Positions 1 to 7,828 of a stretch of 8,073 nt of DNA are shown here, piece by piece. How positions within the stretch are numbered: position 1 is the stretch's first letter; every line of letters begins with the position of its first letter. Under the pieces are notes generated by a model that saw nothing but the letters and a program-made list of their open reading frames with translations, had not been told where the DNA came from and ran no database searches. Made by a program: the position numbers and the translations under genes. The stretch covers positions 1 through 8,073 of the forward strand of contig JAOPVG010000155.1 in NCBI GenBank assembly GCA_025966255.1. The letters are read 5' to 3'. This DNA is from Jatrophihabitans sp. Lineage in GTDB: Bacteria > Actinomycetota > Actinomycetes > Mycobacteriales > Jatrophihabitantaceae.

Positions 1-82
1 CGCCCTCGCTCTTGAGCCATCGGGTCACGGTTCCCTCGGTGACGCTCTCTCCGAGGCGCGGCATGGTCACGGACGTCGGCAT
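1..82 (-). CDS. sucB: 2-oxoacid dehydrogenase E2 subunit (dihydrolipoamide acyltransferase), N-terminal fragment
   Basis: Only the first 27 residues are inside the window; the gene runs off the left edge. The translation begins MPTSVTMPRLGESVTEGTV and continues TRWLKSEG, the classic start of an E2 lipoyl domain (the MPxLGESVTEG signature followed by WLK..G). E2 transfers the acyl group from lipoate to CoA in the 2-oxoglutarate or pyruvate dehydrogenase complex. The ATG at 82 is chosen because it gives the usual length before MPRLGES; an AAGGAG Shine-Dalgarno lies 11 bases upstream (94-99), and the internal ATG at 64 is less likely. It lies 52 bp downstream of lpd on the same strand, fitting an E3-E2 operon. 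The fragment cannot separate SucB from another E2, but GESVTEG favours the succinyltransferase-type naming used in Actinobacteria. No catalytic domain is visible. Confidence 0.85.
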   Translation of the reverse strand, partial: MPTSVTMPRLGESVTEGTVTRWLKSEG

Positions 83-134
83 GGGTCCAGGAGCTCCTTC
101 GAGAGAGAACAGCGAGAATGGCGTGGCGGATAGG

Positions 135-1529
135 TCAGTCGTGAACGTGCAGAGGCTTACCCGCGAGGAGCAGATGGGCCTCACCGATCGCCTCGGACTG
201 CGTGGGGTGCGGGTGAATCAGCTGGGCGACCTCGCTCGGCAGCGCCTCCCAGTTATAGATCAGCTGCGCCTCGGCGATGAGCTCGCCGACGCGATCGCCG
301 ACGATGTGCACGCCGAGCACCGGGCCGTCCTTCTGCGCGACGAGCTTCACGGCGCCCTTGGTGTTGAGGATCGCGCTGCGGCCGTTGCCGGACAGGTCGT
401 AGGTGACGGTCTTGATCGCGTCCGCGCCGTACTTCTCCGCGGCCTGGGCCTCGGTGTAGCCGACCGACGCGACCTCGGGCTGGGTGTAGGTGATGCGTGG
501 GACGCCCGCGTAGTCGATCGGGACGACGGACAGCCCGGCGATGTGTTCGGCGACCAGGATTCCCTCGGCGAAGCCGACGTGGGCGAGCTGCAGGTGCGGG
601 CCGCCGTCGATGGAGATCAGGTCGCCGACGGCGTAGACGCCGTCGACCCCGGTGCGCAGGTACTCGTCGGTGACCACGAAACCGCGCTCGATCCGGATGC
701 CCTGCTCCTCGTAACCGAGGTCGGCCGACGTCGGACCGCGGCCCACGGCCACCAGCAGGAGCTCGGCCTCCAGCGTGTCTCCGCCCTCGAGGTGCACCTT
801 CACGCCGGCGTCGGTGGGCTCGGCCTTCTCAAACCGCACCCCGACCTTGAAGTCGATCTTGCGGCGGCGGAAGGCGCGCTCGAGCAGCTTCGAGTTGGCC
901 TCGTCCTCCAGGGGGACGAGATGGGGCAGGGCCTCGACGATCGTGACCTTCGCGCCGAACGACGTCCAGGCCGAGGCGAACTCGCAGCCGATGACGCCGC
1001 CGCCGAGAACGATGGCGGAGTCCGGCACGTGGTCGAGCCGCAGCGCGTGCTCGCTGGCGATGACGCGCTGCCCGTCGATCTCGAGGCCGGGCAGGGTGCG
1101 CGAGTACGAGCCGGTGGCGAGCACGAGGTTCGTGCCGGTGTACGTGTCGTCGCCGACCTGCACGGTCTTCGGGCCGACCAGCTTGCCCTCGCCCTCGACG
1201 ATCGCGATCCCGCGGCTCGTGATCAACCCGACGAGGCCCTTGTGGTTCTTGTTGACGACGCCGTCCTTGTACTTGTGGACACCGCCCATGTCGATGCCCT
1301 CGAACGTGGCGTTCACGCCGAACGTCGCGCTTTCGCGGGCGGCGTCGGCGACCTCACCGGCGTGCAGCAGCGCCTTCGTCGGGATGCAGCCTCGGTGCAG
1401 GCAGGTGCCGCCGACCTTGTCCTTCTCGATCAACACGACCGATTTGCCCAACTCTGCGGCGCGCAGCGCAGCGGCATACCCGCCGCTACCGCCACCGAGG
1501 ATGACGAGGTCGGACTGGTTGTCGGCCAC
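135..1529 (-). CDS. lpdA: dihydrolipoyl dehydrogenase (E3)
   Basis: A 464-residue flavoprotein disulfide reductase, the usual E3 length. It reoxidises dihydrolipoamide on E2 using FAD and NAD+, as the shared third subunit of the pyruvate and 2-oxoglutarate dehydrogenase complexes. Visible motifs in order are: the FAD Rossmann motif GGGSGG (12-17); the redox-active disulfide GGTCLHRGCIPTK (Cys43/Cys48); the NAD-binding GGGVIG (176-181); the second FAD motif VYAVGD (298-303); and the C-terminal catalytic pair in HPHPTQSE (His441/Glu446). All key residues are present, so it should be active. The start is GTG at 1529 because the protein then begins with ADNQSDLVILGGG, and an AGGAG Shine-Dalgarno (1535-1539) sits 5 bases upstream. 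An upstream in-frame extension to 1679 is possible but does not match the family. It is followed by the E2 gene on the same strand, which supports a role in 2-oxoacid oxidation. Confidence 0.97.
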   Translation of the reverse strand: MADNQSDLVILGGGSGGYAAALRAAELGKSVVLIEKDKVGGTCLHRGCIPTKALLHAGEVADAARESATFGVNATFEGIDMGGVHKYKDGVVNKNHKGLVGLITSRGIAIVEGEGKLVGPKTVQVGDDTYTGTNLVLATGSYSRTLPGLEIDGQRVIASEHALRLDHVPDSAIVLGGGVIGCEFASAWTSFGAKVTIVEALPHLVPLEDEANSKLLERAFRRRKIDFKVGVRFEKAEPTDAGVKVHLEGGDTLEAELLLVAVGRGPTSADLGYEEQGIRIERGFVVTDEYLRTGVDGVYAVGDLISIDGGPHLQLAHVGFAEGILVAEHIAGLSVVPIDYAGVPRITYTQPEVASVGYTEAQAAEKYGADAIKTVTYDLSGNGRSAILNTKGAVKLVAQKDGPVLGVHIVGDRVGELIAEAQLIYNWEALPSEVAQLIHPHPTQSEAIGEAHLLLAGKPLHVHD

Positions 1530-1690
1530 TGGTGCTCCTGCTCCGTCGAAGGTTCGAATCCATCTTGGCACTGTCTGAACAACGGCGTGCACATGGTCGG
1601 TACCCGGAGCGCGAAGTTGGCGTTCTCGACGGATTCTGGGCTGGCGATGCAATGATGATCCGAGTCGGAGCCGGAACACCTGGGGTGCAC

Positions 1691-2041
1691 GTGGGTCTGT
1701 TGAGACGGCGCAAGGGCAAGGCGGGCACGCTGCGCACGGCGTCCTCGGCCGACCTCGACCACCTCAAGGACTTCCTCCGCACCCGCCCCGGCGTCGAGGC
1801 GTTCCTCGAGCCGCGCACCACAGTCACCGACACCACCGTCGTGCTGGTCGCCGCCACCGGCGAGTGGACGCGCCGGCGCGTCGACGGTCCGGACGGCGCC
1901 GCATCGTTCGCGAAAAGGCACGCGATCCCGCTCTATGACGTCGGCCAAATCGGGTATCCCCAGCGCATGCGCGAGTGGAATGCCCGCCGCAAGGACGTCG
2001 ACGAGATCGGTCCGTCCGGCCGCGGCGGTCAGCCGTCATGA
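1691..2041 (+). CDS. small basic conserved actinobacterial protein of unknown function
   Basis: About 116 residues with an Arg/Lys-rich N-terminus (MGLLRRRKGK), no membrane segment and no signal peptide. The middle (residues 34-63) holds VEAFLEPRTTVTDTTVVLVA followed by TGEWTRRR, then IPLYDVGQIGYPQRMREW (79-96). The pattern suggests a compact alpha/beta fold and resembles short actinobacterial proteins that databases often label 'oxidoreductase' without evidence. I see no cofactor motif, so I assign no function. The GTG at 1691 is chosen because it gives this family-like N-terminus. In-frame ATGs at 1652 and 1655 would add 12-13 residues, and no start has a convincing Shine-Dalgarno. The stop TGA overlaps the next start (ATGA at 2038-2041), so the two genes are translationally coupled. 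Confidence 0.72.
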   Translation: MGLLRRRKGKAGTLRTASSADLDHLKDFLRTRPGVEAFLEPRTTVTDTTVVLVAATGEWTRRRVDGPDGAASFAKRHAIPLYDVGQIGYPQRMREWNARRKDVDEIGPSGRGGQPS

Positions 2042-2641
2042 CCCAGCAAGCCGACCGAGTTCGCGCGGGCCCCGAGCCGCGCCGCCCGTTGCCCTTCCCC
2101 CGGCCGAGGCCGCCCGACGAGTCGCCGTCCGGGACTCCCGTCCACGCCGGGCCGGCGGCGGCGCACGGCCAGCGCGACGATCGTCGGCCGTTGCCGCGCT
2201 GGATCGCGCCGTTCGCCGTCGCGAGCCTGCTCGGGTTCCTGGGCTGGATCGTCTATCTCGGGTTCACGCTGCCGGCGAAGGTTCGGGCCGAGCACTACGA
2301 CCTCGCCTGGCTCGGCTACGACTGCGCGATGTGGTCGGTGCTCGCCGCGTTTGCGTTCTGCGCGATACGCCGGCTCGCCGCTACCGCCGCGATCGCGGCC
2401 GTGGCATCGATGATGCTGCTCGTGGATGCCTGGTTCGACGTGTTCACGAGTTCGGGCGGCGACAGCGAGATCCTCGTGGCGATCATCCTGGCGCTGTGCG
2501 GTGAGTTGCCGCTCGCCATCCTCTGTGCGTGGGCCGCCGTCCACGCCGAGCGCATCCGGGCCCGCGCCTATCACAGCCTGCACCTGCGCTGGGAGCGAGC
2601 GGCTCGGGCCGCCGAGGTCGCCGCGGAGGCCGCCGTCGAGC

Positions 2642-4093
<1,452 letters not shown>

Positions 4094-4106
4094 GCTCGGA
4101 ATCGTA
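4094..4106 (-). promoter_or_regulatory. candidate -10 element for a leaderless pepA transcript
   Basis: On the minus strand TACGAT (complement of 4101-4106) lies 7 bases before the pepA ATG at 4093. TANNNT at this distance puts the predicted +1 at or next to the ATG, and no Shine-Dalgarno is present. A -35 match is not obvious, as is common in Actinobacteria. This is motif reading only. Confidence 0.45.
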
Positions 4107-4191
4107 GGGTGCCCGAATTTGACCCTCTCAGGCTCACTGCCGAAGCCACGCAACGACCCTGGGAGGGGCAGAGTCGGGAAGATCGGGTCGG

Positions 4192-4204
4192 TAAGTTTGC
4201 GGCC
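4192..4204 (+). promoter_or_regulatory. candidate -10 element for a leaderless gcvT transcript
   Basis: TAAGTT (4192-4197) is followed by 7 bases and then the gcvT ATG at 4205, the same geometry as the divergent pepA side. No Shine-Dalgarno stands within 15 bases of the ATG, and no clear -35 is seen about 17 bases upstream. Confidence 0.4.
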
Positions 4205-5314
4205 ATGGGCAATTTGCTGCGCTCGCCGCTCTACGACCGGCACGTCGACCTCGGTGCGAAGCTCGCCGACTTCGGTGGTTGGGAGATGCCGATCGAGTAC
4301 ACCGCGAGCGGCGGCGGGGTGCTGAAGGAGCACGCGGCGGTGCGCGACGCTGTCGGGATCTTCGACGTCTCGCACCTCGGCAAGGCGACCGTGCGGGGGC
4401 CGGGCGCGCGCGAGTTCGTGAACGCGTGCCTGTCCAACGACCTCAGGCGCATCGCGTCGGGCCAGGCCCAGTACACGTTGTGCTGCGACGAGTCGGGCGG
4501 CGTGGTCGACGACCTGATCGCCTATCTGATCGACGACGACGAAGTCTTCCTGGTGCCCAACGCGGCGAACACCGGCGAGGTCGTGAAGCGCCTGGCCGCC
4601 GCGGCGCCGGACGGCATCGACGTGGTCGCTCAGCACCGCAACTTCGGTGTGCTCGCCGTGCAGGGCCCGCGCTCGGCCGAGGTACTCGACCGGCTCGGGC
4701 TGCCCTCGGCGCAGGACTACATGGCCTACGCCGACGCGTCGTGGGACGGGCACGCCGTGCGGATCTGCCGCACCGGCTACACCGGGGAGCACGGCTACGA
4801 ACTGATCCCGAACTGGGACGACGTGTCCGTGCTGTGGGACGCGCTGGTCGAGGTTGTGCGGGAGTTCGGCGGCATGCCCGCGGGACTGGGTGCCCGCGAC
4901 ACTCTCCGGACCGAGATGGGCTATCCCCTGCACGGGCAGGACCTGTCGCTCGACATCTCGCCCCTCCAGGCGCGGTCGGGGTGGGCCGTCGGCTGGAAGA
5001 AGGAAGCGTTCTGGGGACGGGACGCCCTTGTGGCCGAGAAGGCGGCCGGCCCGGCCCGGGTGCTGCGCGGACTCGAGGCCCTCGACCGCGGCATCCCGCG
5101 CGCCCACATGCCGGTGCTGTCGTCCGACGGTGACGTCGTCGGCGAAGTGACGAGCGGGACGTTCTCGCCGACACGTCGGGTCGGCATCGGGCTGGCGCTC
5201 GTCTCGGCTGACGCCGGGATCGAGGACGGTGACGAACTCACGCTCGACGTGCGCGGCCGGCGCAGTGCAGTGCGGGTGGTTCGGCCACCGTTCGTCGAGT
5301 CACACGTGCGCTAG
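4205..5314 (+). CDS. gcvT: glycine cleavage system T protein (aminomethyltransferase)
   Basis: 369 residues, the normal length for GcvT. The T protein transfers the aminomethyl carbon from the lipoyl H protein to tetrahydrofolate, releasing ammonia and giving 5,10-methylene-THF. Recognisable blocks are: [26 protein letters not shown] (7-32); [18 protein letters not shown] (51-68); [12 protein letters not shown] (98-109) with the catalytic-type aspartate; LVPNAAN (116-122); [10 protein letters not shown] (191-200), a folate-site element; [16 protein letters not shown] (229-244); and the C-terminal barrel from about 285 to 362 with [10 protein letters not shown]. All family landmarks are intact. 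The ATG at 4205 is the natural start; longer in-frame extensions run through pepA antisense and are not coding. No gcvP or gcvH is in the window. The gene stops on the same CTAG as the convergent permease gene. Confidence 0.96.
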   Translation: MGNLLRSPLYDRHVDLGAKLADFGGWEMPIEYTASGGGVLKEHAAVRDAVGIFDVSHLGKATVRGPGAREFVNACLSNDLRRIASGQAQYTLCCDESGGVVDDLIAYLIDDDEVFLVPNAANTGEVVKRLAAAAPDGIDVVAQHRNFGVLAVQGPRSAEVLDRLGLPSAQDYMAYADASWDGHAVRICRTGYTGEHGYELIPNWDDVSVLWDALVEVVREFGGMPAGLGARDTLRTEMGYPLHGQDLSLDISPLQARSGWAVGWKKEAFWGRDALVAEKAAGPARVLRGLEALDRGIPRAHMPVLSSDGDVVGEVTSGTFSPTRRVGIGLALVSADAGIEDGDELTLDVRGRRSAVRVVRPPFVESHVR

Positions 5315-6540
5315 GAACCCCGCTCCGGGGGGGTGTTGCGCTCCCTGTCGACGGCGACGGTGCCGGACGGCGGAATGCCGTCCGAACTATCTGCCGGATC
5401 GGCCCGGTCGAGCGGCCCGCCGCCCGGTGAGTCGATCCGCTCGACGGGCAATCCCGAGTCGTCGGTGGGGGGGTCCGGGCTGGCGCGCAGCGCATGGACC
5501 GTCGAGTTGAGAAACGCGACGAGCGGCACCGCGAGCAGCGCCCCGACAATGCCGGCCACAAGCGTCCCGGAGAGGACGGACAGTGCGATCGCAAGCGGGT
5601 GCACCTCCACGCTGCGGCTCATGATCAACGGCTGCAGCAGGTGGGCCTCGAGCTGGAAGAGCACGACGATGGCGATACCGACCGCGATGCCTGCGCCGAC
5701 GCCGTGTTCGAGCAGCGCGACCGCAACGCACAGCGCGCCCGCCACGGTGAGACCGAGCAGCGGGATGAACGAGCCCAAGAAGATCAGCACGGCGAGCGCC
5801 GCGGCGAGCGGCACCCGCAGCACGAACAGGACGATCATCACCGAGAGGCCGTGGAACAGCGCGATGATCACCTGGCCGCGGATGTAGCCGCCGAGCGTCT
5901 TCCAGCCGGCCCGCCCCGCGATGTCCACCTTCGGGTGCGCCTGCTTGGGAAACAGCCGCACGGTCCAGTTCCAGATCTGCTCGCCGTCGCGGAGCAGGAA
6001 GAACGTCGAGAGCAGGATCAGCAGGATCGCACCCAGCGCTTCCACGACGGTGCGCACCGTCTGGATCGCACCGCTGATGAGCTGACCCTGATTGTCCTTG
6101 ACCGCCTTGGTGATGTTGTCGGCGATCTTGTTGAGGTCGGACGACTTCAGATGCAGCGGGCCGGTGCGCAGCCAGTCGCGGGTCCGGGTGACGAAGTTGT
6201 TGACCTGATCGGCGAGTTGCGACGAGTGGCTGCTGATCTGCCACACGACGAACCACGTGATGCCGGTGAGCACGGCGATCCCGACGAGCAGCGCCAGCAG
6301 AGACGATAACGATCGCGAGCCGGGGAGCTTGCGGAACACAACCTCGAGCGGATGCAGCACCGCGGTGAAGAACATCGCGATGATGAAGGAGAACGCCACC
6401 AGCTCGATCTTCAGGAAGCCCTGCCACAGCACGTAGAGCCCGAGGCCGATGACGAGCAGCCGCCAGGTCCACGCCGCGGCGACGCGCACCGGCCACGTGA
6501 CCGCGTCCATGGCGTCGCTCGATTTTGTCGGCTCACTCAT
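5311..6540 (-). CDS. AI-2E family (UPF0118/PerM-type) transporter
   Basis: A 409-residue polytopic inner-membrane protein. Hydrophobic segments are at about 24-41, 45-65, 79-101, 165-183, 223-243, 245-268, 270-296 and 315-345, with a long soluble loop (about 103-160) between the third and fourth, as in this family. The diagnostic C-terminal region is [20 protein letters not shown] (297-316). Members have been linked to autoinducer-2 export or ion transport; the substrate here cannot be read. The last 60 residues (from ASPDPPTDD) form an acidic, proline-rich, probably cytosolic tail encoded partly by two runs of seven C. The ATG at 6540 has GGGAG (6547-6551) 6 bases upstream, inside the preceding CobT-like gene, and the genes overlap by 8 bp (ATGAGTGA), so they are translationally coupled. 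The stop shares CTAG with gcvT. Confidence 0.92.
   Translation of the reverse strand: MSEPTKSSDAMDAVTWPVRVAAAWTWRLLVIGLGLYVLWQGFLKIELVAFSFIIAMFFTAVLHPLEVVFRKLPGSRSLSSLLALLVGIAVLTGITWFVVWQISSHSSQLADQVNNFVTRTRDWLRTGPLHLKSSDLNKIADNITKAVKDNQGQLISGAIQTVRTVVEALGAILLILLSTFFLLRDGEQIWNWTVRLFPKQAHPKVDIAGRAGWKTLGGYIRGQVIIALFHGLSVMIVLFVLRVPLAAALAVLIFLGSFIPLLGLTVAGALCVAVALLEHGVGAGIAVGIAIVVLFQLEAHLLQPLIMSRSVEVHPLAIALSVLSGTLVAGIVGALLAVPLVAFLNSTVHALRASPDPPTDDSGLPVERIDSPGGGPLDRADPADSSDGIPPSGTVAVDRERNTPPERGS
5364..5384. terminator. perfect 8-bp inverted repeat 50 bp after gcvT, possible terminator
   Basis: CGGACGGC, a 5-base loop (GGAAT), then GCCGTCCG form a perfect hairpin inside the 3' coding end of the convergent permease gene, about 50 bases after the gcvT stop. 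There is no T-run, which is common for actinobacterial terminators but also leaves the call weak. Confidence 0.35.
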
Positions 6541-7393
6541 GCGGCACTCCCAGATGTACTGCGGCACGCAACACGGCCAGCGCGAGCAGGCCCGCGGTGC
6601 CGTCGCCGCTCGACGTGCCGAGATCGAGCAGCGGTCGTTGGACCAGTTCCTCCGCCACCCGGACGTGCACCGGGTCGGACGAGGTGTCGGCCAGGCGCCA
6701 CCAGCGTCCGGTCCGTGACTGCGTCTCGTAGCCGAGCAGCGCGGCGGCCGCCGCGGCGCTGCCGTCCAGGATGATCGGCGTCCGGCGGCCGGCGGCGCGC
6801 AGCAGGAAGGCAGTCGTCGCGGCCAACGGCGGGTGATCGAGTTCGGCGAGCAGCTCGTCCGGCCGGCCGCGCAACTGCGCGACGCGGCGGCGCGCGTCGC
6901 GCAAATACTCCGCCCGCGAGATCCAGGCCGCGGTGTCGGTGGCGGCCGCACCGCGGGGGAGCAGAGCGACCGGCTCGGCGCCGGTCAGCAGACTCACCAG
7001 CACGGCCGGGGCCGCCGAGCTGTCCGGGTCGGCGACGATGAGCAGGTCGGCACCGGCATCCACTTCGTCGTCGGCCGCGGCCGCGCCGGCAGTCAGCGCG
7101 GCGGAGACGGACGCATCCGCGGCGACATCGACGCTGCGGACGCCGACGTCGAAGGTTTCAGCGATCGCGGCCGTGGAGTCGGAGACCGGACCCATGACGA
7201 TGCAGCGGGGCCGGGCGGGCCGCTCGGGCGGGTAGCGACCCTGCGTCGAGGCGAGCCACTCGACGAGCTCGGCCAACCGCCCGTCGGCCACCCGCGTCTC
7301 GGCCCGGGCCGAGGCGGCGGCTGCGGCGTCGGTCCATTCGACGTCGGCGCCGAGCGCTACAAGGTCGATCGCACTGGGCGCCGCGTCGGTCAC
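6533..7393 (-). CDS. CobT-like protein with degenerate active site (probable pseudoenzyme)
   Basis: 286 residues, about 70 shorter than typical CobT. CobT makes alpha-ribazole phosphate from nicotinate mononucleotide and dimethylbenzimidazole for the lower ligand of B12. Resemblance is clear in GRLAELVEWLASTQGRYPPE (38-57), ITAG/VDAGADLLI-type text (100-119), AAGRRTPIILDG (200-211) and LGTSSGDGTAGLLALAVLRAA (258-278). However, the GDHGVA-type motif is absent (CIVMGPVSDST, 64-74), the GDMGIGNTT motif reads ADPDSSAAP (121-129), GTGI is lost near 148-153, the GHRSxEPGH motif reads ADTSSDPVH (235-243), and the catalytic glutamate of GEGTGA appears as Asp264 in GDGTAG. It is therefore probably not a phosphoribosyltransferase. 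The GTG at 7393 follows CATACT by 6 bases with no Shine-Dalgarno. The gene is coupled to the permease downstream and is divergent from a B12 riboswitch. Confidence 0.82.
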   Translation of the reverse strand: MTDAAPSAIDLVALGADVEWTDAAAAASARAETRVADGRLAELVEWLASTQGRYPPERPARPRCIVMGPVSDSTAAIAETFDVGVRSVDVAADASVSAALTAGAAAADDEVDAGADLLIVADPDSSAAPAVLVSLLTGAEPVALLPRGAAATDTAAWISRAEYLRDARRRVAQLRGRPDELLAELDHPPLAATTAFLLRAAGRRTPIILDGSAAAAAALLGYETQSRTGRWWRLADTSSDPVHVRVAEELVQRPLLDLGTSSGDGTAGLLALAVLRAAVHLGVPHE

Positions 7394-7405
7394 CGCGCCA
7401 GTATG
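7394..7405 (-). promoter_or_regulatory. candidate -10 element for a leaderless CobT-like transcript
   Basis: CATACT on the minus strand (complement of 7400-7405) lies 6 bases before the GTG at 7393, and no Shine-Dalgarno is present. The match to the -10 consensus is five of six against TATACT; no clear -35 is seen. Confidence 0.35.
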
Positions 7406-7450
7406 CCCAGCCTGGGTGCGAGTGACGCACGCTCGGTCGGTCACGTCGCG

Positions 7451-7487
7451 TTGACCCGGCTCCGGCCGGAGGGATACCGTGCGAGCG
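7451..7487 (+). promoter_or_regulatory. promoter for the cobalamin riboswitch transcript
   Basis: TTGACC (7451-7456), an 18-base spacer and TACCGT (7475-7480, fitting TANNNT) form the best promoter-like sequence in the window. The predicted start near 7486-7488 falls just where the riboswitch 5' strand begins. The spacer contains a perfect 10-bp palindrome, TCCGGCCGGA (7461-7470), which may be chance in this base composition. Confidence 0.6.
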
Positions 7488-7611
7488 ACCGAGGACGACT
7501 GTTCTCGGTCACCAGGAACCAACAGTCTCAGCAGGGGAAGCCGGTGAGATCCCGGCACTGACCCGCAACCGTGAAGTTGCCCCAGGGCGACAAGTCGGAA
7601 TGCCTGCTCGG
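7487..7611 (+). promoter_or_regulatory. cobalamin (B12) riboswitch aptamer
   Basis: The conserved aptamer core is directly readable: GGGGAAG, then the hairpin GCCGG-TGAGATC-CCGGC (7540-7556), then CTGACCCGCAACCGTGAAG (7558-7576), a peripheral hairpin GTTGCC...GGGCGAC (7576-7591) and the B12 box AAGTCGGAATGCCTGC (7592-7607). The closing P1 helix can be drawn between CCGAG (7489-7493) and CTCGG (7607-7611). An alternative hairpin GACCGAG (7487-7493) with CTCGGTC (7504-7510) would compete with that closing stem. Adenosylcobalamin binding normally lowers expression of the downstream gene, here the secreted protein on the plus strand. The core motifs make the class assignment firm; exact outer boundaries are estimated. 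Confidence 0.93.
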
Positions 7612-7642
7612 ACTGCCAGGCCAGTGTCTCGTCGTGGTTCGC

Positions 7643-7683
7643 GGGACGGAGCCCGGATCGCCAGCCGATCCGAGATCCGTCCC
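7643..7683 (+). promoter_or_regulatory. antiterminator-like stem of the riboswitch expression platform
   Basis: GGGACGGA (7643-7650) is perfectly complementary to TCCGTCCC (7676-7683) and encloses a perfect 7-bp hairpin (CGGATCG, 7654-7660, with CGATCCG, 7666-7672). The 3' arm takes up bases 7680-7683, which are part of the 5' arm of the terminator-like hairpin, so the two folds cannot coexist. How the aptamer would choose between them is not evident. Confidence 0.5.
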
Positions 7684-7722
7684 CGTGCCGCATCCGATCC
7701 GTCGGAGCGGCCACGGGGATTT
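7680..7722 (+). terminator. terminator-like hairpin in the B12 riboswitch leader
   Basis: TCCCCGTG (7680-7687) pairs with CACGGGGA (7712-7719); after a bulged C (7711), CCGC (7688-7691) pairs with GCGG (7707-7710), and after a bulged A, TCCGA pairs with TCGGA around a 4-base loop (7698-7701). That makes 17 bp with two single-base bulges, followed by TTTGCGTTGTT. The T-run is short, so Rho-independent termination is likely but not certain. Confidence 0.6.
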
Positions 7723-7828
7723 GCGTTGTTCGGACCGGTCGTTGTCTCGATCGGTTCGCGACGCGGTCACGCACGGGCGTCTTCGCGCGTCCGCTGCCTC
7801 GGCGGGCACCCGACTGAACGGGTATCGA

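Noticed and set aside
12..1655. Long plus-strand open frame opposite lpd
   Set aside because: Antisense shadow of the high-GC lpd gene: composition is repetitive Asp/Gly/Val/Arg and no family motif is present, while the minus strand encodes a full E3.
1530..1690. Promoter for the small plus-strand gene
   Set aside because: TTGGCG at 1617 and AT-richer patches near 1632-1660 have no acceptable spacing, so no promoter is called; apart from the T-arm-like string and the lpd Shine-Dalgarno, nothing else is seen here.
4119..4180. Glycine-riboswitch-like strings (CTCTCAGG and CTGCCGAAG) upstream of gcvT
   Set aside because: In true glycine aptamers GCCGAAGG precedes CTCTCAGG and a GGAGAG stem partner lies upstream. 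Here the order is reversed and the 5' partner would fall inside pepA; the leaderless layout also leaves no room for an aptamer in the transcript.
4094..5107. Upstream extension of pepA across gcvT
   Set aside because: The extra residues are antisense to gcvT and do not resemble M17 proteins; the enzyme starts at 4093.
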